Of a DNA stretch of 64,000 nt, positions 26,364 through 35,638 are shown one piece after another; within the stretch, counting starts at the first letter, position 1, and each line of letters opens with the position of its first letter. The position numbers and the translations under genes are program-made. The notes beneath the pieces are model-generated. The model had not been told where the DNA came from, made no database searches, and saw only the letters and a list, made by a program, of their open reading frames with translations. Source of the stretch: Flavobacterium sp. M31R6 (lineage in GTDB: Bacteria > Bacteroidota > Bacteroidia > Flavobacteriales > Flavobacteriaceae). The stretch covers positions 124,001 through 188,000 of the forward strand of contig NZ_CP054141.1 in assembly GCF_013284035.1 (NCBI RefSeq), in the 5' to 3' direction.

Positions 26364-27038
26364 CTATTTGATTTTAAAACGAATATACGTAATTGCTTTG
26401 TTAATTTCCAAATATTGCTTCTCATAAAATGTCTGAAAAGCAGTAACTTCTTCAGGACTTCCCTCATTTACATACACATTATGATTAGCATACAAAACCT
26501 CATGTCCTTCTCCATGAAGCAGTCCCAATGTGTAGCCATGCATGAACTCACTATCGGTTTTAAGATTGACAACTCCTTCCTTCTTCAAAATTTTCTTGTA
26601 CAATTGCAGAAATTCTGAATTAGTCATTCTATGTTTTGTTCTTTTGTATTTTATTTGGGGATCTGGAAAAGTAATCCAAATTTCATCAACTTCATTTTCA
26701 GCAAAAATATGGTTGATTAATTCGATTTGAGTTCGAATAAAAGCCACATTTTGTAATCCTGTTTCAACCGCAGTTTTTGCACCACGCCAGAAACGAGCTC
26801 CTTTGATATCGATTCCCACGAAGTTTTTATTTGGGTATCTCTCGGCCAATCCAACAGAATATTCTCCTTTGCCACAACCCAATTCAAGTACCAATGGATT
26901 TTCGTTTTTAAAAAAATCCGAATTCCACTTCCCTCTTAGCGGAAACAAATCTCCGACTACCTCTTCTCTTGTTGGTTGAAAAACATTAGTGAATGTTTCG
27001 TTTTCCTTGAACCTTTTTAATTTATTTTTACTTCCCAC
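26364..27038 (-). CDS. trmB: tRNA (guanine(46)-N7)-methyltransferase
   Basis: A 224-residue enzyme. The SAM motif is LVLELGCGKGEYSVGLAER, then FVGIDIKGARFWRGAK and the catalytic/PD motif ITFPDPQIKYKRTKHRMTN. The start is a GTG at 27036-27038 (MGSKNKLKRFKENETF), the canonical flavobacterial TrmB N-terminus; no ATG fits. First gene of trmB-lysE-atl. Confidence 0.93.
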   Translation of the reverse strand: MGSKNKLKRFKENETFTNVFQPTREEVVGDLFPLRGKWNSDFFKNENPLVLELGCGKGEYSVGLAERYPNKNFVGIDIKGARFWRGAKTAVETGLQNVAFIRTQIELINHIFAENEVDEIWITFPDPQIKYKRTKHRMTNSEFLQLYKKILKKEGVVNLKTDSEFMHGYTLGLLHGEGHEVLYANHNVYVNEGSPEEVTAFQTFYEKQYLEINKAITYIRFKIK

Positions 27039-27311
27039 GATATATTTGCTATTTCGGCAAAATTAAGGAATTATTTAAGACCGAAAACTTTGATGAAGAA
27101 AAAATGAAGATTTAAATCATGCCCTAATATTTTTAAGCAGAACTTCTTTATACCTAAAAAACATATTCAATCTCCTACTTTCAAGCCCTTTTTTTGAACC
27201 AAAAAAAGAGATGCTGAAAAAAACAACTGAAATTATTCAACAGTAAACTTCAACTACATTCACTTTTAGCTAAAAATATATTTATGTACCTTTATGTAAA
27301 ATAATCTTTTG

Positions 27312-28904
27312 ATGAAAAAAAAAGTTTTATTAATAACAATTATAGCATTGACTCTTTCCCTCGTTTCTTTCTACCGTTACAGCGAAGAAATTCTAACGGC
27401 TGAAGACACTTCTTCTGCCCAAACACAACAGTTCACAAAAATTAATATTGACAGAGCTACCATTGCTCGTTTTTTCACCCAATACCCTTCTCTAAAAAAA
27501 TACCAACCAGATGTTAATACCATATACGCAAAAAGAAAATTTAAGCCGATTTGGTATAATCGCACAGAACTTATCGAATTTGCCAATGTACTATATGCTA
27601 AAGTAAATCTTCTTGATGAGGAAGGATTAAATTCTCAATTACCCTATAAAGATAAATTTGACAAGATTTTTGATCAAAACTCAGCTGATAAACCTTCCCA
27701 AACCGATACCGAAATAATGCTATCCACCGTATACGTTTTTTATGCCCAAAAAGTATTTCATGGAGTGGACACAAAAAAAATACAGGAAACTGGGTGGTTT
27801 ATCCCTAGAAATAATATTTCTTATGTAAATCTTTTGGATTCTTTATTAGTTAATCCAGAATTACTAAGTAAAAATGAAAATCTGGTATTTAACCAATACT
27901 ATAAACTTCGAGATGTTTTAAAGAAATACCGACAAATAGAAAAAGAAGGCGGTTGGAATCAAATAGACTCGATTTCTGAGGCACAGGAATTGAAACCAAA
28001 TGACAGCTCCAAAATCATTGGTCAAATAAGACACTGGCTTACCATTAACGGGGACTTAAAACGAGATTCCAAACTTAATGTGTACGATGATGAGATGATG
28101 GCCGCTATATTGAATTTTAAAAAAAGGAACGATTTTAAGGTTAATTATCCCATTACCTATAGACACATCAGACAAATGAACATTCCTGCCGAAGAACGCA
28201 TTAAAATCATCATGATAAACATGGAACGTTGCAGATGGATTGATCCAAAATTGGCCAGAGCCAATGAATATATAATTATAAATATTCCATCCTTTAAATT
28301 AATTTATAAAAAAAACGGCAAAAAGGAACTGGAATCGAATGTGTTTTTAGGTCAAATCATTACCGAAACAGTAGTTTTTAGTGCCAATATGAGCAGTATT
28401 GTGTTTAGTCCCTATTGGAATATCCCCAAAAGCATTGTTGAAAGTGAACTAAAAATACAAATAGAACATGACAAAGATTATCTGGCCAAAAACAATATAG
28501 AATGGAACAACGGTAACCCCAGACAAAAACCCGGAATAAATAATTCTTTGGGACTCGTTAAATTTGTTTTTCCAAATTCCAATAACATCTATCTCCACGA
28601 CACGCCAGCCCGAAGTCTATTCGACATGGAATACAGAACATTTAGTCATGGCTGCATTAATTTAGAAAAAGCCAAAGAATTGGCCATCTTAATTTTAAAA
28701 GATGACCCCGACTGGCCTATTGACCGGATCAATGATGCAATGAAAGGGGTAAAGGAAACCACTTGTATACTCAAACATAAAATCCCAATCCATATTGGCT
28801 ATTTTACAGCTTGGGTTAACGATTCTGGAGAGATCTGTTTTTATAATGATATCTATTTAAGGGATGACCATCTGGCAGAATTAATATTTTCAGAAACACC
28901 CTAA
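27312..28904 (+). CDS. L,D-transpeptidase (YcbB-type), paralogue 1
   Basis: A 530-residue envelope enzyme making 3-3 peptidoglycan cross-links or attaching proteins. It has an N-terminal signal/anchor (KKKVLLITIIALTLSLVSFY), a helical scaffold domain and a peptidoglycan-binding-like region around RHWLTINGDL. The YkuD catalytic domain has HDTPARSLFDME and FSHGCINL (catalytic C448). I use ATG 27312, not the TTG at 27309. It is a close paralogue of the gene at 32841-34432 along its whole length. Confidence 0.87.
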   Translation: MKKKVLLITIIALTLSLVSFYRYSEEILTAEDTSSAQTQQFTKINIDRATIARFFTQYPSLKKYQPDVNTIYAKRKFKPIWYNRTELIEFANVLYAKVNLLDEEGLNSQLPYKDKFDKIFDQNSADKPSQTDTEIMLSTVYVFYAQKVFHGVDTKKIQETGWFIPRNNISYVNLLDSLLVNPELLSKNENLVFNQYYKLRDVLKKYRQIEKEGGWNQIDSISEAQELKPNDSSKIIGQIRHWLTINGDLKRDSKLNVYDDEMMAAILNFKKRNDFKVNYPITYRHIRQMNIPAEERIKIIMINMERCRWIDPKLARANEYIIINIPSFKLIYKKNGKKELESNVFLGQIITETVVFSANMSSIVFSPYWNIPKSIVESELKIQIEHDKDYLAKNNIEWNNGNPRQKPGINNSLGLVKFVFPNSNNIYLHDTPARSLFDMEYRTFSHGCINLEKAKELAILILKDDPDWPIDRINDAMKGVKETTCILKHKIPIHIGYFTAWVNDSGEICFYNDIYLRDDHLAELIFSETP

Positions 28905-28909
28905 TGTCA

Positions 28910-29422
28910 TTATTGTTTCTTTGCCTGAAGATTTTTTATCACGACATCCTCAATCCCTTCTTTAATTTTCACCACTTCATTTGTATTCTCATTTGGAACG
29001 GTCATAGACAAAACATAGTGTTTAATTTTCCATTCTTTACCTGTCTTTATCAAAACACCAGAACCTCTACAAATTTTCATTTGAGTATTCAACAGTTCGT
29101 CAAACCAAGCCAGTTTACCTGATTTATCAAAATAAATGTGACGCTCCAATGCTTTAAAGTCCCAAGCTTTGCCTCTGTCAAAATAAGGTTTTGCAAAGGC
29201 CTTAAAAGCTTTCAAATCCCAATTTTCGGTTGGATCTGTTCCGATGTAAATCGCATCATCTGTCATCATTCCAAAATAGACTTCGGCATTGGCCTCTGCC
29301 GCAGCTTTGTGCCAAGCATCAAGGGTTCTGTTTACCTGTTCTTTTTCACCGGATTCTTTATAGTGCAAAGAATCAAAACTCACTAATGTCAATACTGCTA
29401 AACTTAAAAAGAGTGCTCTCAT
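28910..29422 (-). CDS. secreted NTF2/SnoaL-like (DUF4440-type) protein
   Basis: A 170-residue protein with signal peptide MRALFLSLAVLTLVSFDSLH. The cone-shaped NTF2-like fold is suggested by VNRTLDAWHKAAAEANAEVY followed by FGMMTDDAIYIGTDPTENW, and GSGVLIKTGKEWKIKHYVLS. Such proteins are ligand-binding or weak-enzyme modules. It converges on ldt paralogue 1 and follows the AsmA-like gene by 13 bp, probably in one transcript. Confidence 0.78.
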   Translation of the reverse strand: MRALFLSLAVLTLVSFDSLHYKESGEKEQVNRTLDAWHKAAAEANAEVYFGMMTDDAIYIGTDPTENWDLKAFKAFAKPYFDRGKAWDFKALERHIYFDKSGKLAWFDELLNTQMKICRGSGVLIKTGKEWKIKHYVLSMTVPNENTNEVVKIKEGIEDVVIKNLQAKKQ

Positions 29423-29435
29423 ATTTTTACTTTTT

Positions 29436-31895
29436 TTATTTCTTTGGAAGACTTCCCATTTTAATTTTCATTTCACCATTTTTCCCGTCCACAACCAACA
29501 AATGCAACACTATTCCTTTGTATCGTTTGGCTTCTCTTTCTTTTAGATCTTTAATTTTATAATCATCCTCTGGATTTCTTAACGGAATCGTCAACCCTAA
29601 ATTAGTTCCTTTCTTGAATGAATAAATACCCTCAACATCAAAATTCAGCACATTTGAACTCACTTTAAAATAATCAACATTTACAAAGCTACCGCTCATA
29701 TTCAATCGTCCTGACAAATCATTAAAAACAATATGTTTTACATCTCTGTTTGGAAAAGCAAACTTGCCAATTTTTATTATTGGCATAAAATTGTTCAGTT
29801 CCCCTTTTTTGATATCATAATACAAATTTCCTTTAGCCGAATCGTCAACCAAATCTCCATTTTGAGTCATTTTTACCGACATGTCAGCCGTTGCCGAAAG
29901 ATTTCCTTTTATATCATTAGGCTGAAAGGATGTAATTCCGAAATTTTTGAAAGATGTTAAAAATTGAGGAATATCAACCGTTGCAATGTTTACATTTGTT
30001 TTTACATCAAATAAATTACCGTTTGGAATTAACTGGGAAGCAAATGTGATTTTGCCTCCACAGGATTCAATTGCTCCTTGTTTGACAAAAAATTGTCTAT
30101 TCTTGGCCACAATAATAATTTTGGCATTCTTGGCCGTCAAATTAGAATACACCATCTTGTCAAGATTCAAATTTAAAACCACTTGACATTTTTCAACAAG
30201 CGTTATCCGTTTTTTAATATCTGATTTGCTGGCTACTTTTTTAACTTCATTCGTTTTTTGACTATGGGCCAAAACACTTATGAATTTTTTCACATCCATA
30301 AAAGGGCTGTTGATATTCAAAACAGCCACCATTTTTGCAGGATCATTATAATAGAGATTAAGAAAATTATCAATTTTCCCATCTAAGAAAAAAATATTTT
30401 TATCTCTTTGGTACTTAATATTTCTAATAAACAATGCCTGGTCCGTAAAATCAAGAAGAACATTGGTTTGAAAAGTAATATTCTTAGATCTTAAAAGCAT
30501 ATTAGCCTTTTCTATATTCACTTTCCCCGTAAAACGAGGTTTTGAAATTCGCAAAGCCACAATATCAACATTGAATTTAAAATCGACGTTTGCCGTTCCT
30601 CCATTAAACTTTATAAATTGATCACCAAAAATATTTCCCAATTTCTCGACATCAAACTTAGAATGCAAGTCTCCTGTTGCAATCGGTTTTTCTAAATTAT
30701 TAATTGCTGCATTAGGAATAACTACTGGAATCCCCTTGTAGTTTCCTGTGAAATTTTTAATGATAACAGCCGAGTTGATGTCATTATTCCCTAAACCGTT
30801 CTTGAAATTATTGATATATCGTCCTTCAAAACTACACTCTTTGGTTTCCCCTTCTGAAGAAACCAAGACATTATCCTTGATTTGGGCATCCACAATAATT
30901 TCGGGATCTCCTTCTGCATTCATGTCGCCAATAATACTACATTGGGCATCAAGAGGCTTAGTTATATTAAAATGATTTAGAATTTTAAACAAATGTGGAT
31001 CCAACAAATGAGCGGCATTCAGCCATAAAATAGTCGTTTTTATGTTGATATTCATTATTGGATGATCCTTGTTCAGACCAAAACTCGCTTTGATGTCAAA
31101 ATCATCGTCGCCAATCCCAAGCCCTTCAGTAACTACGTCAATTTTATTTTTCGCCTTAGAGAATTGAACTGCCAGTTTTCCTTTTACTCTTTTGTCTTTT
31201 ATAAAACTTCCGTGTTTGGTATTGAAAGCCATGCTTTTTGCAAAAACATCCAGAAACAAATCTGTTTCCCAGCCATCATCTTTATAATTTATTTTACATT
31301 TTAAAGAATTCACCTCAAAGTGGAACAATTTATTTCTTTGTAAATTTTGGGAAATAAAAACTACATTCTTAAAATCAACTTCTCCGATTTCAGTTTCAGT
31401 TTTGCTTTTTGGCTCATTTGTTTTGGGTTTTGGTTTAAAAATATTCGAATTGGAAACGCCATTTTTATCTTTAAACAAATCGATTTTAGTATCAATCAAA
31501 ACTACTTTTTCTATATCCACTTTTTTATGCAATAAACTCAGCACATTCAATCGCACTTCGATTTCTTCCGCCTTAAGCACACTCCTTTTATGAACGGCAT
31601 ACAAACTGTCCTGCAGTTCAACTTTTTTCAAAACCACCGTAAAATTGGGAAAACCTATCAAGAATTTGTAGCCCACATCTCCAATACTGGCATGCCCCGA
31701 AATATTATCATTAATTTTCTGATTGATTTCGGTCATTATGTGCTCTTTATTTTGAGTAAAATAAATCCTCAATCCAATAAAGAAAATAAGTATTAACCCT
31801 AAAAAACCAACAATAAAAAAACCGGTTCTTTTTAAAATCTTTTTAAATCTAGTTGTCTTTGAAAATTCTTTTCCTTTTTCTATAAATTCTTTCAT
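29436..31895 (-). CDS. AsmA-family envelope protein
   Basis: An 819-residue protein with one N-terminal transmembrane anchor (residues 20-45, KILKRTGFFIVGFLGLILIF) and a very long beta-rich periplasmic part. The AsmA start region is NDNISGHASIGDVGYKF. The C-terminal AsmA-like region includes GITSFQPNDIKGNLSATADM and FPNRDVKHIVFNDLSGRL. AsmA/TamB-like proteins are bridge-like lipid transporters between the membranes. It sits between two L,D-transpeptidases, fitting an envelope-maintenance neighbourhood. Confidence 0.85.
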   Translation of the reverse strand: MKEFIEKGKEFSKTTRFKKILKRTGFFIVGFLGLILIFFIGLRIYFTQNKEHIMTEINQKINDNISGHASIGDVGYKFLIGFPNFTVVLKKVELQDSLYAVHKRSVLKAEEIEVRLNVLSLLHKKVDIEKVVLIDTKIDLFKDKNGVSNSNIFKPKPKTNEPKSKTETEIGEVDFKNVVFISQNLQRNKLFHFEVNSLKCKINYKDDGWETDLFLDVFAKSMAFNTKHGSFIKDKRVKGKLAVQFSKAKNKIDVVTEGLGIGDDDFDIKASFGLNKDHPIMNINIKTTILWLNAAHLLDPHLFKILNHFNITKPLDAQCSIIGDMNAEGDPEIIVDAQIKDNVLVSSEGETKECSFEGRYINNFKNGLGNNDINSAVIIKNFTGNYKGIPVVIPNAAINNLEKPIATGDLHSKFDVEKLGNIFGDQFIKFNGGTANVDFKFNVDIVALRISKPRFTGKVNIEKANMLLRSKNITFQTNVLLDFTDQALFIRNIKYQRDKNIFFLDGKIDNFLNLYYNDPAKMVAVLNINSPFMDVKKFISVLAHSQKTNEVKKVASKSDIKKRITLVEKCQVVLNLNLDKMVYSNLTAKNAKIIIVAKNRQFFVKQGAIESCGGKITFASQLIPNGNLFDVKTNVNIATVDIPQFLTSFKNFGITSFQPNDIKGNLSATADMSVKMTQNGDLVDDSAKGNLYYDIKKGELNNFMPIIKIGKFAFPNRDVKHIVFNDLSGRLNMSGSFVNVDYFKVSSNVLNFDVEGIYSFKKGTNLGLTIPLRNPEDDYKIKDLKEREAKRYKGIVLHLLVVDGKNGEMKIKMGSLPKK

Positions 31896-32122
31896 ACCAG
31901 TTATTTAAAATTTTATATATCTATATAAAAAAAATTGCTTTTAAATATTTTGAATTGAATAATCCGCAAAACAACTCGACCTGTATCAAAGTTAACATAA
32001 TATATTACAAAAACGAACGTTATATCTTAAAAACTTTAACATTGTAGTGCAAGATACTCAACTATTCAAACACTGTCTTTGTCCAAATTATCGCACCTAT
32101 TTAAAGGTGTTTTTGTAGTATA

Positions 32123-32156
32123 TTGATGAAAAAATTGAAAAATTGTACTACTTTTG
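32123..32156 (+). promoter_or_regulatory. promoter of the small barrel gene
   Basis: TTG at 32123-32125, 23-bp spacer, TACTTTTG at 32149-32156: full match to the Bacteroidota consensus. The expected leader is about 40 bases. The remaining gap 31896-32122 shows no gene. Confidence 0.65.
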
Positions 32157-32203
32157 ATGTCAACAAACTCTATAAATGAGTTACTAATTTAAAAACAAAA
32201 AAT

Positions 32204-32740
32204 ATGCGATCATTAAAAATTTTACTGTTAAGTGCTTTCATAGTATTAGTATCTAATGCAGTTTCAGCACAAGCTTGGGGAATTAGAGCAGGAGCCAACT
32301 TTTCTGATATTAGTGGAAATGGCTGGAATACAGACGCCAAAACTGGTCTTTATGTTGGCGTTTACAAAGAAATTCCATTGATAAAAAGCTTGCTTTTCAT
32401 ACAGCCTGAAGTACAATACTCACAGGAAGGATTTTCAACTAAAAATGCAAAAGACACAAAAATAGATTATCTTACTGTGCCTGTTTTAGCAAAAATTTAT
32501 GTTGTTAAATTATTAAGCTTTGAAACCGGACCTCAATTTGGATTTGCAGTTTCAGACAATGTAGACTATACTGATGTAAACAGTTTTGTGCCTTCATGGG
32601 CTTTTGGTACGTCTCTTAACCTACCTTTAGGATTATCTATAAATGCTAGATACATCACAGGTTTGGATGACACGTTCGATAATCCAACGCTTTCAGGAAA
32701 AAACCAAGTTTTTCAAATTGGTGCCGCTTTCCAATTTTAA
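32204..32740 (+). CDS. small outer-membrane beta-barrel (porin-family, OmpW/PorT-like)
   Basis: A 178-residue protein with signal peptide cleaved near VSAQA (residue 22). The barrel opens WGIRAGANFSDISGNGW, contains LLFIQPEVQYSQEGF and VPVLAKIYVVKLLSFETGPQ, and ends VFQIGAAFQF with the terminal Phe recognised by Bam. This is the outer membrane protein beta-barrel domain common in Bacteroidota; function unknown. Terminated by the hairpin at 32767-32803. Confidence 0.82.
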   Translation: MRSLKILLLSAFIVLVSNAVSAQAWGIRAGANFSDISGNGWNTDAKTGLYVGVYKEIPLIKSLLFIQPEVQYSQEGFSTKNAKDTKIDYLTVPVLAKIYVVKLLSFETGPQFGFAVSDNVDYTDVNSFVPSWAFGTSLNLPLGLSINARYITGLDDTFDNPTLSGKNQVFQIGAAFQF

Positions 32741-32766
32741 AAAAACACCAACCTACCACCTAAAAG

Positions 32767-32803
32767 TTGCCTTAAAGTTCATTTCTTTAAGGCAATTTTT
32801 TTT
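32767..32803 (+). terminator. intrinsic terminator after the barrel gene
   Basis: TTGCCTTAAAG (32767-32777) pairs with CTTTAAGGCAA (32785-32795), followed by eight T. Confidence 0.8.
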
Positions 32804-32840
32804 GTACATTTATAGTTGTGTCTCAAAAAAAACTTTCTTT

Positions 32841-34432
32841 ATGAGAAAATCTCTTTTGTTGCTTATCCTATTTATTTTCAGTTTCTCCTTTTCTTCTATT
32901 TCCTGTAAAAAAAGGAAGATCCCGTTCTAAAATTGCCTCATAAAATCAGTGCTTTTAACAAAGTAAAAAGCCTGTCTCCATTTGACAGCACTCTGGTCAG
33001 CTCCTTTTTTATAAAACATCCGAAACTACAAAAATACCAAGAAGAAACAACCGAATTGTATCGAAAACGCAACTATCAATACATTTGGTTTGACTCCAAA
33101 GGCATACTGGAAGTTAGTCATTTGCTGTATAATAAATTAAACAATATGGAAGATGAAGGAATAAAAGCCGCCATTCCATACAAAGAAAATCTGGACACGC
33201 TTTTTCAGAATGCGACCGAAAATCAAAGCGCGAATGTCAATGATGAATTATTGATTACATCGCTTTATTTTTTTTATACCCACAAAGTTTTAAAAGGAAT
33301 TGACGATAAAAAAATTGCCGAATTGGGTTGGTATTTACCCCGAAAAAAACAATCCTACGTTAATTATTTGGATTCAATAATTGCCAACCCTTCCCTAATT
33401 GACAAAAACGAAAAAGAAGTATTGAATGAGTATTACAGCCTCAAAGAAGTACTCCATAAATACAGAAAGATTCAAAAAAACAATTCTTGGAATCCCATAG
33501 AACTAGATTCCAGTCGTACTTCCTTGAAGCCTGGAGATTCTTCTCAAACTATTGCCCAAATCAGACAACGGTTGTTCATACTGGAAGACATAGCAGCAGA
33601 CTCAAAAAGCACCCTATATGATGACACCCTTTCTGTTGGAATTCTGAAATACCAAAAACGAAATGGCATAAAAGAAAACCAAACGATTACACAAAAAACC
33701 ATAGCCTCTTTGAATGTTCCAATAGAAAATCGGATCAAAACCATTATGGTCAATATGGAACGCTGTCGATGGATTGATGCCGATGTTGCTAAAGCCCCAG
33801 AATTGATAGTGGTAAATATCCCATCCTATCGATTGACTTTTTTCAAGGAAGGAAAACCTGTTTTAACCTCCAATGTGGTCGTGGGAAAAGACATGAACAA
33901 AACCGTCATTTTTAGTGCCGATATGCGTTATATCGTTTTTAGTCCCTATTGGAACGTTCCCAAAAGTATTATCGCAAAGGAGATTAAACCCGGCATAGCC
34001 AAAAACCCAAACTATCTGTCCAAACACAATATGGAACGGTATAATGGAGGTATTAGACAAAAACCCGGACCAAAAAACTCATTGGGATTAGTGAAGTTTC
34101 TGTTCCCAAACAACAATTCCATTTACCTGCACGACACCCCTTCCAAAAACTTGTTCGATGAAGAAAAAAGAGCTTTCAGCCACGGCTGCATACGAGTTGC
34201 GAAACCAGTAGAGTTGGCTAATGAAATACTAAAAAACGATAAAAACTGGACACCCGAAAAGATTGATGCCGCCATGCATAAAGGCAAAGAATCCTGGTAC
34301 AGGCTCAAGAATAAAATTCCGGTGTACATTGGTTATTTTACTGCTTGGGTGGATAACGAGGGGGTTATTCATTTTTATGACGATGTGTATCAAAGAGATG
34401 ATCGATTAGCAACGATGTTGTTTGAAGAATAG
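32841..34432 (+). pseudogene. L,D-transpeptidase (lipoprotein form), paralogue 2, with a frameshift in the N-terminus
   Basis: ATG 32841 starts a clear lipoprotein signal, MRKSLLLLILFIFSFSFSSI followed by SC, but that frame stops at 32928-32930. The enzyme body is read in another frame. Adding one A to the 7-A run at 32907-32913 would join them, reading SCKKKEDPVLKLPHKISAF. The body (about 500 residues) is intact and parallels paralogue 1, including the FSHGCIRV catalytic motif and HDTPSKNLFDEE. Either a real or phase-variable frameshift, programmed slippage, or an assembly error. Without correction only a TTG at 32933 could start the body, giving a protein with no export signal. Confidence 0.7.
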
Positions 34433-34489
34433 TTTTTTTGACAGACCAAATATTGATTAAACCTAGAATAAGCATTACACTTTATTTCG

Positions 34490-34600
34490 TAGAGAAACGC
34501 GAAGAACCCGCAAAGTTTCGCAAAGTTTTTTAAGTTCAATCTCAAGGATTCATTTTTTTCTTTGCGCATCTTTGCGTCTCCTTTGTGAATCTTCGTGACA
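34490..34600. repeat. dispersed intergenic repeat (CTTTGCG type), copy 1
   Basis: Contains CGCAAAGTTTCGCAAAG followed about 45 bases on by CTTTGCGCATCTTTGCGTCT, forming a long imperfect inverted repeat. The same words occur at 46195-46275. Such CTTTGCG-rich palindromes recur between flavobacterial genes; no coding capacity. Confidence 0.6.
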
Positions 34601-34636
34601 TCTATTCCTATTGCGGTATCTCAGTTAAAACAACAA

Positions 34637-34658
34637 AGGCTGTCCCGAAAGACAGCCT
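34637..34658. terminator. terminator shared by ldt paralogue 2 and the hibernation factor gene
   Basis: AGGCTGTC (34637-34644) pairs with GACAGCCT (34651-34658). The minus-strand side continues TTGTTGTTTT, so it best serves the minus-strand gene ending at 34692. Confidence 0.65.
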
Positions 34659-34691
34659 CAATTTATTCTATTTATTTATGTTTTTAATTGC

Positions 34692-35006
34692 TTAATGCGC
34701 TTTCTGCTTATCGAATGTAGTGTTGAGTACTTTTTTGATTTTATCCAAAGCTCCGTTGAATGCTTTTTCGATAGAATCGGCGTGTTCTGTAACGGCAATA
34801 GGCTGCATATTGGCTGGACGCGCTTCAATAAGACAACGCTTGTCGTTTACCCCAGATTTCGCACTGTTTTCATCCCCAAAATGTACTTCTACACGAGTCA
34901 CTTTGTCATCAAAACGGGATAATACTCTTGTTATTTCAGTAGAAAAATAAGATTCTAATCTTTCGCTTCCTTCTACATTCTTGTCTGTGTTGATTTGTAC
35001 TTTCAT
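34692..35006 (-). CDS. hpf: ribosome hibernation factor, HPF/RaiA family
   Basis: A 104-residue short-type HPF/YfiA domain: KVQINTDKNVEGSERLESYF, then VTRVEVHFGDENSAKSG and CLIEARPANMQPIAVTEHAD, the basic-acidic pattern that lies in the 30S decoding channel. It has no long C-terminal dimerisation domain, so it is short HPF or RaiA. It stands alone with its own terminator. The 170-bp upstream gap shows no clear consensus promoter. Confidence 0.85.
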   Translation of the reverse strand: MKVQINTDKNVEGSERLESYFSTEITRVLSRFDDKVTRVEVHFGDENSAKSGVNDKRCLIEARPANMQPIAVTEHADSIEKAFNGALDKIKKVLNTTFDKQKAH

Positions 35007-35176
35007 ATGTCTATTATTATTAATTTTTAATGCTTATTCTCAAAGTTAAAAATTATTCCCTAAAACGGTCCCGTTTTAGTAAAACATTATGAAAGAAAAA
35101 AGTTGTTTTTTGATTTAAAGACAGAAGTGTCTGAAAAAGAAATTTAGTTACTATTTGGCTGGATTTAAATAAAGTA

Positions 35177-35638
35177 TCATATTGTAGAATACTTAATTTC
35201 AAAATAATTTTTCATCGCCTTTTGCATAATGGCTTTATCAAGTTTAAGTAATTCCTCTTTTACATCCCAATCTTTAATCATTTCTTCATCTTTTATATCA
35301 AGTTCTTCGCCTTCCAATTTTCTAGTTAAAATATCGCTTAATAAAATTTGGTCGCAAGAATAATAATTTGGATAATAAGTTTCTATGAAAGGCCAGTAAT
35401 TCACATTTCTTTTTCCAATTTCTGATATACTATTTTTATCAAAAATAGGTTTAATAAAATGTACATTTTCGAGTGCAAGGACACCTGTATACTGAGCTAC
35501 AAATTCAAAATCATCCAATAGTGTCCCAAAAGATGAAGCAATCAAATATTTTTTTATCGCATCTTCTTTTGAAATTCCTCGTTCATTTCCTTTATGCTGA
35601 CCATTCTTGTAAATAGCAAATAATTTCAGTTCTTTCAT
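35177..35638 (-). CDS. unrecognised protein paired with the HNH endonuclease
   Basis: A 153-residue acidic soluble protein (MKELKLFAIYKNGQHKGNER...), no signal or membrane segment. It contains a Tyr-rich centre (NYWPFIETYYPNYYSCDQIL) and a Lys/Glu-rich C-terminal helix. Its ATG overlaps the HNH stop (ATGA-type overlap at 35635-35638), so the two are translationally coupled. It could be a specificity, immunity or regulatory partner, but nothing in the sequence decides this. Confidence 0.6.
   Translation of the reverse strand: MKELKLFAIYKNGQHKGNERGISKEDAIKKYLIASSFGTLLDDFEFVAQYTGVLALENVHFIKPIFDKNSISEIGKRNVNYWPFIETYYPNYYSCDQILLSDILTRKLEGEELDIKDEEMIKDWDVKEELLKLDKAIMQKAMKNYFEIKYSTI

Noticed and set aside
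32643..32930. Plus-strand frame as an independent 95-residue gene
   Set aside because: Its first part is out-of-frame with the barrel gene; only the part from ATG 32841 is meaningful and it is the signal peptide of the frameshifted transpeptidase.
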